A stretch of 18,459 bases of DNA from Chlorobiota bacterium (lineage in GTDB: Bacteria > Bacteroidota > Bacteroidia > Bacteroidales > JAADGE01): assembly GCA_030592825.1 (NCBI GenBank), contig JAUVIG010000022.1:1-18459 (forward strand), in the 5' to 3' direction. The notes under the pieces are model-generated. The model searched no databases. It saw nothing but the letters and a program-made list of their open reading frames with translations, and was not told where the DNA came from. Numbering within the stretch: position 1 is the first letter of the stretch; every line of letters starts with the position of its first letter. This document shows, in pieces, positions 6,792 to 14,396 of the stretch. The position numbers were made by a program, and so were the translations under genes.

Positions 6792-7781
6792 TTGAAAAAG
6801 ATAAACACACATAATTACGAAGCATTTTTTTTAGATTACATTGAAGGTAACTTAAATGAATCACAAGTTCGTGAACTTAAAAAGTTTCTCAATGCAAATC
6901 CAAAATTACAAGAAGAATTGCATGATTTTGAAGAATTTACTTTGGAACCTGAAAACATCATTTACAAACATAAAGAAGAGTTAATACAAAATACTCAAGC
7001 AAAACATTTTGAGATTAATGATTTTGAATATTTATGTATTGCTGATATTGAAAACGATATAACAAAAGAAGATAAAAATCTTTTGAAAAATAAGCTTGAT
7101 GAAAACACAAAACGCATTAAAGATTTAAATTTATATAAGAAAACTAAATTATCTCCGGATTTAAATATAAGTTTTCCGAGAAAGAAACAATTAACAAGAA
7201 GATATTTACCTGTAGGTTTTAAAGTTGTAACTTCAGTTGCAGCTGCAATAACAGCAACACTATTAGTATTGAACATGAGCGGATTATTTCATGAATCTGC
7301 AAATCAATCCGGAAAACAAATAATATCAAAAATTCGAAGCAAAGAATATAAAATTGTAAGTAAACAAGAAATATCGGAAAATACAAACATGCAAGAGACA
7401 TTAATTTCTCATAATCAAACAATTAAACAAACAAGCAATAATGACAATAATGATCTTGCGTTCGTAGATAACGAGCCTCAAAACAAGGGAAATATGTACA
7501 AGGAATTAACTGTATCTATTCCTGTTATTAAAAATGAGGCTCTTATCTTTTCCGGTTATAAAGATAATATGGTAAACAGCAAAATGAGTTTAACACAATC
7601 GAATAACAAACAAAATTCTAAAGAATTGTTATGGCAGTATGCTGAAACCGGTGTAAATGTATGGAAATTAATATCTTCAAGTGATATGGAGATGAATAAT
7701 GCTTATAATGAAGACGGAAAGATTGAAAAATTAAACTTAACGGCTTCAAATTTTAAAATAAGTCGAACATTTTATAAATAA
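6792..7781 (+). CDS. Single-pass membrane protein, probable anti-sigma factor of the ECF operon
   Basis: Function is inferred from position: second gene after an ECF sigma factor, ahead of an outer-membrane protein. The N-terminal cytoplasmic part opens with 'HNYEAFFLDYIEGNLNESQ', seen in Bacteroidota anti-sigma-like proteins of such operons; it lacks the zinc-binding HxxxCxxC. One membrane helix lies at about residues 140-162 ('VVTSVAAAITATLLVLNMSG'), followed by a low-complexity, Asn/Lys/Gln-rich periplasmic part without a recognised fold. There is no suitable ATG near the start. I choose TTG at 6792 (329 residues, 'xKKINTHNYEAF') because AAGGAAA at 6784-6790 gives a Shine-Dalgarno-like site and the alternative TTG at 6762 lies inside hairpin 2. 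Rare-start use would keep expression low relative to its neighbours. Confidence 0.72.
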   Translation: MKKINTHNYEAFFLDYIEGNLNESQVRELKKFLNANPKLQEELHDFEEFTLEPENIIYKHKEELIQNTQAKHFEINDFEYLCIADIENDITKEDKNLLKNKLDENTKRIKDLNLYKKTKLSPDLNISFPRKKQLTRRYLPVGFKVVTSVAAAITATLLVLNMSGLFHESANQSGKQIISKIRSKEYKIVSKQEISENTNMQETLISHNQTIKQTSNNDNNDLAFVDNEPQNKGNMYKELTVSIPVIKNEALIFSGYKDNMVNSKMSLTQSNNKQNSKELLWQYAETGVNVWKLISSSDMEMNNAYNEDGKIEKLNLTASNFKISRTFYK

Positions 7782-7798
7782 TTAAAAACAATCGTACA

Positions 7799-8977
7799 AT
7801 GAAAAACATTAACATTAAATTTTTGTATACATTTTTAATCCTCATATTTGTCAGTGTACAGGTATTTGCACAAAAAGATACAACTGAATTTGAACTGGGA
7901 AAAAAGAAGTTGATTATTATTGATAAGAAAAATCAAAAAGAAAATGCAATCTATAATTTGGAAAAAGGTAAGGAAACTTTTGAAAAAGAAATTATACTTG
8001 CAGAAGAACTTATAAAGAAGCATGAAGAACTTGTAAAAAGGAATGAAGAATTGATAAAAGAGCAAGAGCTGCTAATCAAAAAAAAGGATAAACTCGAAGA
8101 ATCAGAAGCTGAATTGGAGAAACAAAGAGCTGAGTTAGAAAAGCAAAAAGCTGAATTAGAAAAACACAGAGCTATAATTGAATTAAATAAAAAAAAGAAA
8201 CTTGCATTTGAGAGCGGAGTAAGAGAAATTGATAAAGGAATTGAAGAAATTGAAAAAGGATTAGATGTTATTGATGAAGAACTTGAAGAAATGGATAATG
8301 GCTGTATTGATTTTAAACTAAAAAGGCACGCTCACAAAAAAAGATTCAATTCTCATTGGGCAGGATTTGAAGTCGGTTTATTTAATTTTGCTAATAGTTC
8401 ACAAGCAATAGCAAGTGATGAAGAAGTTGATTTTATGAAACTCATTCCGGAAAAATCAATGGGTTACAAAATAAATATCTTTGAATTTAATGTTCCGATA
8501 AGCAAATATTTTTTTGGATTTGCAACAGGTGCAGGCATAGAATGGAACAGCATGGCTCTATCCGAAAATATTAATCTGTATGAAGATGCAAACGGTGTTA
8601 TACAAGCTGAATATATTGATGTAAATGTAAAAAATTTCAAAAAGAATAAATTGAATGCTGCATACATTACTGTTCCGTTAATATTCGAAATACAGTTTCC
8701 TGTTGGACGCAAAAAGTTATATTTCGGAGCCGGACTGACAGGCAGTATGAGAGCATGGTCGAAGCAAAAACAAACATATACAATTGACGGAAGAAAATAT
8801 AAAGACAAAAAACTTGATGATTTCCAACTTTCACCTTTCAGATACGGAATAACAGCAAGAGCCGGTTACGGCGGTATAGGTTTATTTGCAGAATATACAC
8901 CGGTTCCGTTATTTAAAGAAGGAAGCGGCCCTGAAATATTTCCTGTAATGATAGGTTTACATATAATTGATTTCTAA
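7799..8977 (+). CDS. Outer-membrane beta-barrel protein with periplasmic coiled coil
   Basis: A 392-residue protein. Residues 1-25 are a signal peptide ending VFAQ. Residues about 50-168 are a highly charged coiled coil rich in Glu/Lys, with repeated EELI/EELV heptads, three near-identical AELEKQ/AELEKH units (104-122) and GIEEIEKGL. Residues about 185-392 alternate hydrophobic and polar residues with Gly and aromatics ('GFEVGLFNF', 'YFGAGLTGS', 'YGGIGLFAEYTPVPLF') and end on an aromatic residue (IIDF), as outer-membrane barrels do. The barrel resembles the PorT-like/outer-membrane beta-barrel group of Bacteroidota. It starts 17 bases after the preceding gene and closes the sigma operon at a terminator. 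The coiled coil may reach through the periplasm toward the anti-sigma protein; that is inference. Confidence 0.82.
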   Translation: MKNINIKFLYTFLILIFVSVQVFAQKDTTEFELGKKKLIIIDKKNQKENAIYNLEKGKETFEKEIILAEELIKKHEELVKRNEELIKEQELLIKKKDKLEESEAELEKQRAELEKQKAELEKHRAIIELNKKKKLAFESGVREIDKGIEEIEKGLDVIDEELEEMDNGCIDFKLKRHAHKKRFNSHWAGFEVGLFNFANSSQAIASDEEVDFMKLIPEKSMGYKINIFEFNVPISKYFFGFATGAGIEWNSMALSENINLYEDANGVIQAEYIDVNVKNFKKNKLNAAYITVPLIFEIQFPVGRKKLYFGAGLTGSMRAWSKQKQTYTIDGRKYKDKKLDDFQLSPFRYGITARAGYGGIGLFAEYTPVPLFKEGSGPEIFPVMIGLHIIDF

Positions 8978-9007
8978 AACAATATAAAATTAGATTTTTT
9001 GAATTAG

Positions 9008-9045
9008 AGCTTTGTATTCTGTATTGAATGCAAAGCTTTTATTTT
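9008..9045 (+). terminator. Rho-independent terminator of the sigma operon
   Basis: AGCTTTG (9008-9014) pairs with CAAAGCT (9031-9037), and ATTC (9016-9019) with GAAT (9026-9029) inside, separated by one mismatch. A T-rich tail (TTTATTTT) follows. It lies 30 bases after the stop of the beta-barrel gene. Confidence 0.8.
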
Positions 9046-9118
9046 GGGATACTTTTTGTAGTAACTATTATAAGAGAAACAGATATTTATTGTTTTTAAT
9101 AAATTTAAAAAACTATAT

Positions 9119-9460
9119 ATGAAATCTTTAATATTAATTTTTGTATTATCAATAATTTTTGGAATAAATAATTCAATTGCTCAAAAAATTTATGTAACCG
9201 ATACAGAAGCTTGGGCTGATATCAAAGTTTATGTAACCGATACGGAAGCCTGGGCGGATCTGGTTGTTTATGTAGAAGACACAGAAGCGTGGGCTTCAGG
9301 AAACAAAGGGCTGTGGTATTTTACCGATACAGAAGTTTGGGCAGATAAAACTGTTTATTTTACAGATACTGAAGCGTGGGCAGACCTTGTTATTTATTTT
9401 ACCGATACAGAAGCATGGGCGGGTTGGAAAAAGAAATCAAAATTGCATCTTTTGGAGTAA
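9119..9460 (+). CDS. Small secreted protein of six TDTEAWAD repeats (DUF6150 / septoil-knot-like)
   Basis: A 113-residue protein. Residues 1-22 are a signal peptide ending SIAQ. The rest is six units of the form (V/I)Y-x-TDTEAWADx. At DNA level the GATACAGAAGC-like units start at 9200, 9239, 9278, 9326, 9365 and 9404: 39-base spacing within each triplet and 48 bases between triplets. The Asp-Thr-Glu-(Ala)-Trp-Ala core is strict while third codon positions vary (GCT, GCC, GCG, GCA for the same Ala), so the protein sequence is held by selection rather than by recent DNA duplication. The pattern resembles DUF6150 proteins, for which a 7(1) 'septoil' knot has been described; I recall this family but could not check it. 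The tail is basic (WKKKSK). Its stop directly abuts the stop of the opposing gene. Function unknown. Confidence 0.78.
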   Translation: MKSLILIFVLSIIFGINNSIAQKIYVTDTEAWADIKVYVTDTEAWADLVVYVEDTEAWASGNKGLWYFTDTEVWADKTVYFTDTEAWADLVIYFTDTEAWAGWKKKSKLHLLE

Positions 9461-11302
9461 TTATTTATTTAAGGTAACCTTAATTATACCGTATTTTTTC
9501 ATCAAAAATGAAGCATTCAAATTTTGACTGATGCCGTCTTTTAGCTTATAATCAAATACAAGTTCATTATTAAGAATTTCTACTTCAAAACGCTTGTTGG
9601 AAATGTTTATAGGATGTTCTTCAGATAATTTTCCTAATTGAATGTCGTGTGTAGCTGCTAATCCGCTCGCATTCAGCCTTATAAGCTGTTCAATCAATCC
9701 TTTTGAGCCGGTATGTTTATCTTTTGAATTTGTTCCTTTAAGCATTTCATCTAAAATAATAAACAGCTTTTTTCCGGTTTTTAAGTAATCTGTAATTTTT
9801 TTTAATCGCATTAATTCAGCATAAAAATAAGATTCATTCTTATGCAGAGAATCATTTGTTCTTACACTGGTATATACAGGAATAGGTGTAAATATCATTT
9901 TTTCGGCACAAACAGGAGCTCCGGCAGCGGCCAATACCATGTTAATTCCTGTCGTTCGCAAAAATGTACTTTTCCCGGCCATATTTGCACCTGTTACAAT
10001 TGAAATCTTTTTCAGGCCGATTATTTCAAAATCATTAGTTACTCTATTTTCACGATAAATTAAAGGATGACCTCCGCTTTTTATCTTGAATATAAATTCC
10101 TCTTCTGAAATATTCGGAAAAGAGTAACCGGGATTATTGTAATGAAAATTTGCAAAGCTGACTAAAGCATCAAACTCGCCGATTATTATAAACCAATTTG
10201 ATATATTTTGTTTCAGTATTTTTTTTTGTTTTTCTAATCTGTGGAGGATTTGCAAATCCCACAACAAAAATGCATTCAACAAAACACCAACCAACATATT
10301 TAATCGTATATCAAAAGCTTGCAGTATTTTATTAAGTTTCAGTAATTGATTATAAGATGAACCGGTTTCTGTAAGTTTACTTATTAGTTTTTGCAAATAA
10401 TTTGAAGTAAAATCTGAAAATTCTGTAATACCAATCAGTTCTTTTATTTTCTTTAATGAGTTTGTTCTTTTTCCTAATTTAGTATGCTCTGAATTTATTT
10501 TTTTCAAATAAAAACCGATTATGCTTATATTAATTAAAGCAGATAAGGTCATAAATGCATAAGGGAGAATTTCAAAAATGCCTAATATCAACAAAATAAA
10601 TGTAAAGCCGGGTAAAATATATAATAAATGCTTCCAAAATTTTTTATTTATAAATACTACAGATTCGTTAGCCCATTTCAATAAATTATTCAATATTTTA
10701 TCTTCTTTTAAATTAATCTTTTCATTAAATTTATCATCACAAATTAAAGATGTTGCCGTGAAGTTTTGCCGCCAATCAATAAATTGTGAAAGTTCTTTTA
10801 CAGCAAGTTGCCTTTCTTCAATTTTTTGTTTTTCAAGACATATTTCTGTCAAGTCTTCAGCTAATTGATTTTTACCTGCAATTGTAGAAGTTCTGTTTAT
10901 ATATTGGAATAATGAACCTTTGCCGAAGATATCAAGGTCATAAGAAAAAGGATGATCAAAGTCAATATATTCATTTCCTGAATGAAATTTATCATAAATC
11001 CCGTTTAATGCAATAAGTTCATTATCATTAATTGTAATAAGATTCATCGTTTTTTTTATTGTTTTTTTAAGATTAATATTTATTTTAATCAAGAAGAGAA
11101 ACAACGAAAGAAAAATTATAAGAAATATAACAACGAGAATTATATTCATTGATCCCGAAAAATATAAAATAACACTGATTATTATGAATATTAAGGCTCT
11201 GAGATAAGATACTAAACGATTTTTATTTTTCAGTTTAAAAAGTTTAGACGAATAAGAATTCTTTCGAGTTTTATAACTTTCAATAATGTTTTTAAGAGAC
11301 AT
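9461..11302 (-). CDS. Membrane-anchored MutS-family ATPase
   Basis: A 613-residue protein. The C-terminal ABC-type ATPase matches MutS domain V: Walker A TGANMAGKST (437-446), a signature-like stretch 'RTNDSLHKNESYFYAEL' (481-497), Walker B 'LFIILDE' (513-519), and the switch histidine THD (551-553). Helical MutS core-like sequence occupies about 285-400. The mismatch-reading domain I is absent. Instead, hydrophobic pairs at about 33-72 and 225-266 predict four membrane helices. Proteins of this build occur widely in Bacteroidota, usually annotated only as MutS-related; their role is not established and a role in mismatch repair should not be assumed. The ATG at 11302 is the first in frame, with a -7-like box on the minus strand upstream. 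It is divergent from the sensor-kinase gene. Confidence 0.85.
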   Translation of the reverse strand: MSLKNIIESYKTRKNSYSSKLFKLKNKNRLVSYLRALIFIIISVILYFSGSMNIILVVIFLIIFLSLFLFLIKININLKKTIKKTMNLITINDNELIALNGIYDKFHSGNEYIDFDHPFSYDLDIFGKGSLFQYINRTSTIAGKNQLAEDLTEICLEKQKIEERQLAVKELSQFIDWRQNFTATSLICDDKFNEKINLKEDKILNNLLKWANESVVFINKKFWKHLLYILPGFTFILLILGIFEILPYAFMTLSALINISIIGFYLKKINSEHTKLGKRTNSLKKIKELIGITEFSDFTSNYLQKLISKLTETGSSYNQLLKLNKILQAFDIRLNMLVGVLLNAFLLWDLQILHRLEKQKKILKQNISNWFIIIGEFDALVSFANFHYNNPGYSFPNISEEEFIFKIKSGGHPLIYRENRVTNDFEIIGLKKISIVTGANMAGKSTFLRTTGINMVLAAAGAPVCAEKMIFTPIPVYTSVRTNDSLHKNESYFYAELMRLKKITDYLKTGKKLFIILDEMLKGTNSKDKHTGSKGLIEQLIRLNASGLAATHDIQLGKLSEEHPINISNKRFEVEILNNELVFDYKLKDGISQNLNASFLMKKYGIIKVTLNK

Positions 11303-11327
11303 TTTAATTATTTTGGAATATTTTATA

Positions 11328-11335
11328 CAAATATA
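11328..11335 (-). promoter_or_regulatory. Putative -7 box (TATATTTG, minus strand) for the MutS-like gene
   Basis: On the minus strand the sequence reads TATATTTG, a full match to TAnnTTTG, 25 bases upstream of the start codon. No TTG was found at the expected distance for a -33 element. Confidence 0.35.
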
Positions 11336-11400
11336 GATATTCTGAATTTGACTGAAAAGTTTTCTGCAACAGATAAGAGAAATGAATTAGATTTATTTTG

Positions 11401-11408
11401 TATATTTG
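11401..11408 (+). promoter_or_regulatory. Putative -7 box (TATATTTG) for the sensor-kinase operon
   Basis: TATATTTG matches the Bacteroidota -7 consensus and lies 33 bases before the start codon at 11442. It mirrors the box at 11328-11335 on the other strand, so this 139-base gap probably carries two divergent promoters. No clear -33 TTG at normal spacing. Confidence 0.4.
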
Positions 11409-11441
11409 TTAAATATTAACAGTTTATTAACCGGCTGATCT

Positions 11442-13418
11442 ATGAAGTTTTATGTTTCCTTGTTTTTGATTTTTTTATCTTTTTTTGCTACAGCTCAAAT
11501 CAAGAAAATTGACAGTTTAAATATTGAACTGGAAAAAACTACAGATCCGGCAAAGAAAATTGATATTCTTCTAAATATCAGCGATATATATGTGCGATTA
11601 AATCAAGACAGTTCTCTTAATTATTCTCAAAAAGCATTAACTTATTCCTTTGAATTAAAAGACACAGTACGTATAGCATTATCAAAGCAACGTATCGGAA
11701 AAATATATTGTTCGCAAGGGAAATATAAACCGGCACTTACATTATTTAATGAATCTGCTAAAATATTTAAAATAAAGAATGACAGTTTAAATTATGCCGG
11801 AGTTTTATCAGACATCAGTAATGTTCAGACAATTGAAGGCAATTATAAAAATGCCTTAAAAAACTTAATTAAGGCAAGACAAATTTTCCGGAAACTTAAT
11901 GATAAATTTACCGAAGCAAGTGTTTTAAACAAAATCGGAAGCCTATATGTCTCAATAAATCAACATGATAAAGCAATTGGATACTATAATTACGCATTGG
12001 AAATAATGCTTGAAAAAGATTTTAAACCTGCAATATCAGCTTTGTATATAAATATTGGAAACGCTTATTCAAACATGAGTAAATCTGAAATTAATAAGAC
12101 AAAAAAAGTAAGTTTCAGCAAACAAGCTGAAATATATTATCTGAATGCTTTACCCATAAAGAGAGAAATTAATGACTTAAAAGGAGAAGGTACTTGTTTA
12201 TTAAATATCGGGCTTAACTACAGCAGAATGCAAAAATATAAACTTGCTGAAGAATATCTCCTGCAAGCAGTAGAAATTTGTAAAAAAACAAATAGTCTTA
12301 CAGAACTATACAAATCATATCAAAATCTTGCAAATAATTATGTTTACAACAATGAGTTTTCAAAAGCTTTAAAATTTGCCAAAAAGGTTTTTCATGCATA
12401 TGAGACAGATCAATTTGAGTTGGGTGTAAAATTAAAATCAGAAAATCATGAAACTCTTTTTCAAATTTATATGCAACAAAACAAAAATAAAAAAGCAATT
12501 TTTCATTATGAAGAGTACATTAAATTGAAAGACAGTATATATAATATTGATCTTGTTAAATCAGTAAATGAATTGGAAATAAAATTTCAAACTGAGTTAA
12601 AAGAACAGGAAAATAAATTATTACAAAAAGAGAATGATATTCAAAAATTACAAATACAAAAGAGTAACATACGTGTTTATGTTTTGTTTATATCATTTTT
12701 GTTGGCTTTTTTCAGTATAATAATAATTTTACTTTTCATTAGACAAAGACGTTTAAAAACAAGACAAAAAACTGTTTTGCTTGAGAAAAAATTATTGAGG
12801 TCTCAAATGAATCCGCATTTTATTTTTAATTCATTAACAGCAATTCAATCTTTTATTTTAAAAAGCAAACCGGACGAAGGTGCAAAATATTTATCAAAAT
12901 TTGCCACACTGATACGAATTGTTTTGGAACATTCAAGAATTGAATATGTTCCTGTTGAGAAAGAAATTGAATCATTGAAGTATTATATGGATCTGCAAAA
13001 GTTAAGATACGAAAATCAATTTCAGTATGAAATAATTCAAGATGAAAGAATCCAATTTGATAATTGCCTCATCCCGCCAATGTTAGCTCAACCTTTTATT
13101 GAGAATGCTATTGAACACGGAATTGCTCCTTCAAAAAAGGATGGATTAATAAAAATATCATTCCTGAAAAAAGATGATAAAATGATTGAATTTAAGGTTG
13201 AAGATAACGGTGTGGGAATATCAAACACCTCAATTAACAGGAATAATGAATCACATCATTCACTCGCAACACAAATAACAAAAGAAAGATTGGAATTATT
13301 AAACAGAAATAAAAAAGATAAGATTTTTCTGGAAGTTAAGGAAAAATCTAACAAGAATAATGAAGTTGAAGGGGTTATAACTTTATTTTGTATTCCTTAT
13401 ATTACTCGGAATGAATGA
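11442..13418 (+). CDS. TPR-containing LytS/YehU-type sensor histidine kinase
   Basis: A 658-residue protein. Residues 1-19 are a signal peptide ending ATAQ. Residues about 35-370 are periplasmic tetratricopeptide repeats with repeated A..(L/I)..(A/G)..Y..A patterns (e.g. 'ALTLFNESAKIF', 'YKNALKNLIKARQIF', 'HDKAIGYYNYALEI'). A coiled coil occupies about 370-408 and one membrane helix about 411-434. The His_kinase domain follows, with the phospho-accepting His459 in MNPHFIFNSL. The ATPase has an N box at PFIENAIEHG (Asn555) and a G1 box EDNGVG (587-592). Such kinases pass phosphate to a LytTR-type regulator; that gene follows after 27 bases. The regulator is interrupted by a stop, so signalling may be broken at the output step. 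The ligand of the TPR part is unknown. Confidence 0.94.
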   Translation: MKFYVSLFLIFLSFFATAQIKKIDSLNIELEKTTDPAKKIDILLNISDIYVRLNQDSSLNYSQKALTYSFELKDTVRIALSKQRIGKIYCSQGKYKPALTLFNESAKIFKIKNDSLNYAGVLSDISNVQTIEGNYKNALKNLIKARQIFRKLNDKFTEASVLNKIGSLYVSINQHDKAIGYYNYALEIMLEKDFKPAISALYINIGNAYSNMSKSEINKTKKVSFSKQAEIYYLNALPIKREINDLKGEGTCLLNIGLNYSRMQKYKLAEEYLLQAVEICKKTNSLTELYKSYQNLANNYVYNNEFSKALKFAKKVFHAYETDQFELGVKLKSENHETLFQIYMQQNKNKKAIFHYEEYIKLKDSIYNIDLVKSVNELEIKFQTELKEQENKLLQKENDIQKLQIQKSNIRVYVLFISFLLAFFSIIIILLFIRQRRLKTRQKTVLLEKKLLRSQMNPHFIFNSLTAIQSFILKSKPDEGAKYLSKFATLIRIVLEHSRIEYVPVEKEIESLKYYMDLQKLRYENQFQYEIIQDERIQFDNCLIPPMLAQPFIENAIEHGIAPSKKDGLIKISFLKKDDKMIEFKVEDNGVGISNTSINRNNESHHSLATQITKERLELLNRNKKDKIFLEVKEKSNKNNEVEGVITLFCIPYITRNE

Positions 13419-13445
13419 AAGAATACCATTTAAGCATTAGTTATT

Positions 13446-14012
13446 ATGTTAAGAACGGTTATTATTGATGATGAAAAAAAAGCAAGAGAAGCAATTAGGC
13501 TTGTATTAGATATCTATTGTGAAAAAGTTAAAATTATCGGAGAAGCTGACGGAGTGCAATCAGGTTTTGATTTGATAAACGGTACATTTCCTGATCTGGT
13601 ATTATTGGATGTTAAAATGCAAGACGGTTCCGGCTTTGATCTTTTAAAGAAGTTTCCGGAACCTGAATTTATTCCGATATTTATTACAGCTTATAATCAT
13701 TATGCCATAAAAGCTTTTAAATACAGTGCATTAGACTATCTCGTTAAACCTGTTGACCCCGATGAACTTGTTCAAGCAGTTAATAAAGCAGAAAAATATA
13801 CTGAAAAGAAAGATATCTATACAAAAATAGAAGCCTTAAATGTAAATATTGCAGATAAGTTTTCTGAACCTAAAAAGATTGTTTTAAAAACAGAACAAAG
13901 TATCTTTCTAATTGATGTTTCTGATATAGTAAATTGTGAAAGTGACGGTAATTATACTACTTTTTATTTAAAAAAGGATAAAAAAATTGTTGTCTCAAAA
14001 ATCATTAAATAA
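13446..14012 (+). CDS. LytTR-family response regulator, truncated by an in-frame stop
   Basis: The 188-residue product holds a complete receiver domain: acidic pair Asp8-Asp9, phospho-acceptor Asp55 (LLDVKM), Thr81 and Lys101 (VKP). The LytTR DNA-binding domain begins at about residue 140 ('KKIVLKTEQSIFLIDVSDIV', then 'NCESDGNYTTFYL') but stops after SKIIK at a TAA (14010-14012). The same frame continues with the rest of a normal LytTR domain to a second TAA at 14190-14192, giving a full length of 248 residues, typical for the family. A GAA-to-TAA change (Glu is usual at such a place) would explain the break. As it stands the protein lacks most of its DNA-binding domain. Alternatives are a sequencing or assembly error. 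It follows its kinase gene by 27 bases. Confidence 0.9.
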   Translation: MLRTVIIDDEKKAREAIRLVLDIYCEKVKIIGEADGVQSGFDLINGTFPDLVLLDVKMQDGSGFDLLKKFPEPEFIPIFITAYNHYAIKAFKYSALDYLVKPVDPDELVQAVNKAEKYTEKKDIYTKIEALNVNIADKFSEPKKIVLKTEQSIFLIDVSDIVNCESDGNYTTFYLKKDKKIVVSKIIK

Positions 14013-14192
14013 TTTGAAGAATTATTAAAACATAATAATTTTTTCCGCATTCATCAATCTCATCTTATCAATCTTAACCATTTGTCATGTTATGATAAAC
14101 AAACCGGTTATGTTATTATGGCAGATAATAAAATGTTGCCTGTTTCTTTAAGAAAGAAAAATTCATTGATAGACCTGCTCAATAAATTATAA
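14013..14192 (+). pseudogene. Detached C-terminal half of the LytTR DNA-binding domain
   Basis: Directly in frame after the TAA at 14010-14012, the translation runs 'FEELLKHNNFFRIHQSHLIN', then 'LNHLSCYDKQTGYVIMADNK' and 'MLPVSLRKKNSLIDLLNKL', then stops. 'FFRIHQSHLIN' and 'LPVSLRKK' are the hallmark positions of LytTR domains ('F.RiHrS.lVN', 'ipVSrr'). No start codon allows its independent use at sensible length. The intact reading phase and motif quality show the break is a single recent change. Confidence 0.88.
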
Positions 14193-14331
14193 ACAAACAT
14201 AATTTAAAAAAGTCAACTGAGAATTTGCAGATTTTTGGTTTTATTTCCTTCGAATTTTTATTCAGTATTTGCGAATATATATCCTTTCTCAGCAAATATA
14301 CATCTGCTTATATTTAAATAATTATTTGTTG

Positions 14332-14339
14332 TATTTTTG
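14332..14339 (+). promoter_or_regulatory. Putative -7 box (TATTTTTG) ahead of the surface-protein array
   Basis: TAttTTTG matches TAnnTTTG, 57 bases upstream of the ATG at 14397. The gap (14193-14396) also contains an inverted repeat TATTTGC (14266-14272) / GCAAATA (14292-14298), a possible regulator site. No coding sequence is seen in it. The -33 element is not evident. Confidence 0.35.
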
Positions 14340-14396
14340 GATAAAACACATTATACCATAATTCATATTAACCTTAAAAATTTAAAACTATATACA

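Noticed and set aside
9461..11302. Calling this gene a mismatch-repair mutS
   Set aside because: It lacks the N-terminal mismatch-recognition domain and has predicted membrane segments; only the ATPase/core relation to MutS is supported.
14010..14012. Recoded stop (selenocysteine or pyrrolysine)
   Set aside because: The codon is TAA, which is not used for either, and Glu or another ordinary residue is expected there in LytTR proteins.
14337..14396. Upstream TTG start extending paralog 1 by 20 residues
   Set aside because: It would place 20 non-hydrophobic residues before a perfect signal peptide; it also overlaps the -7-like box.
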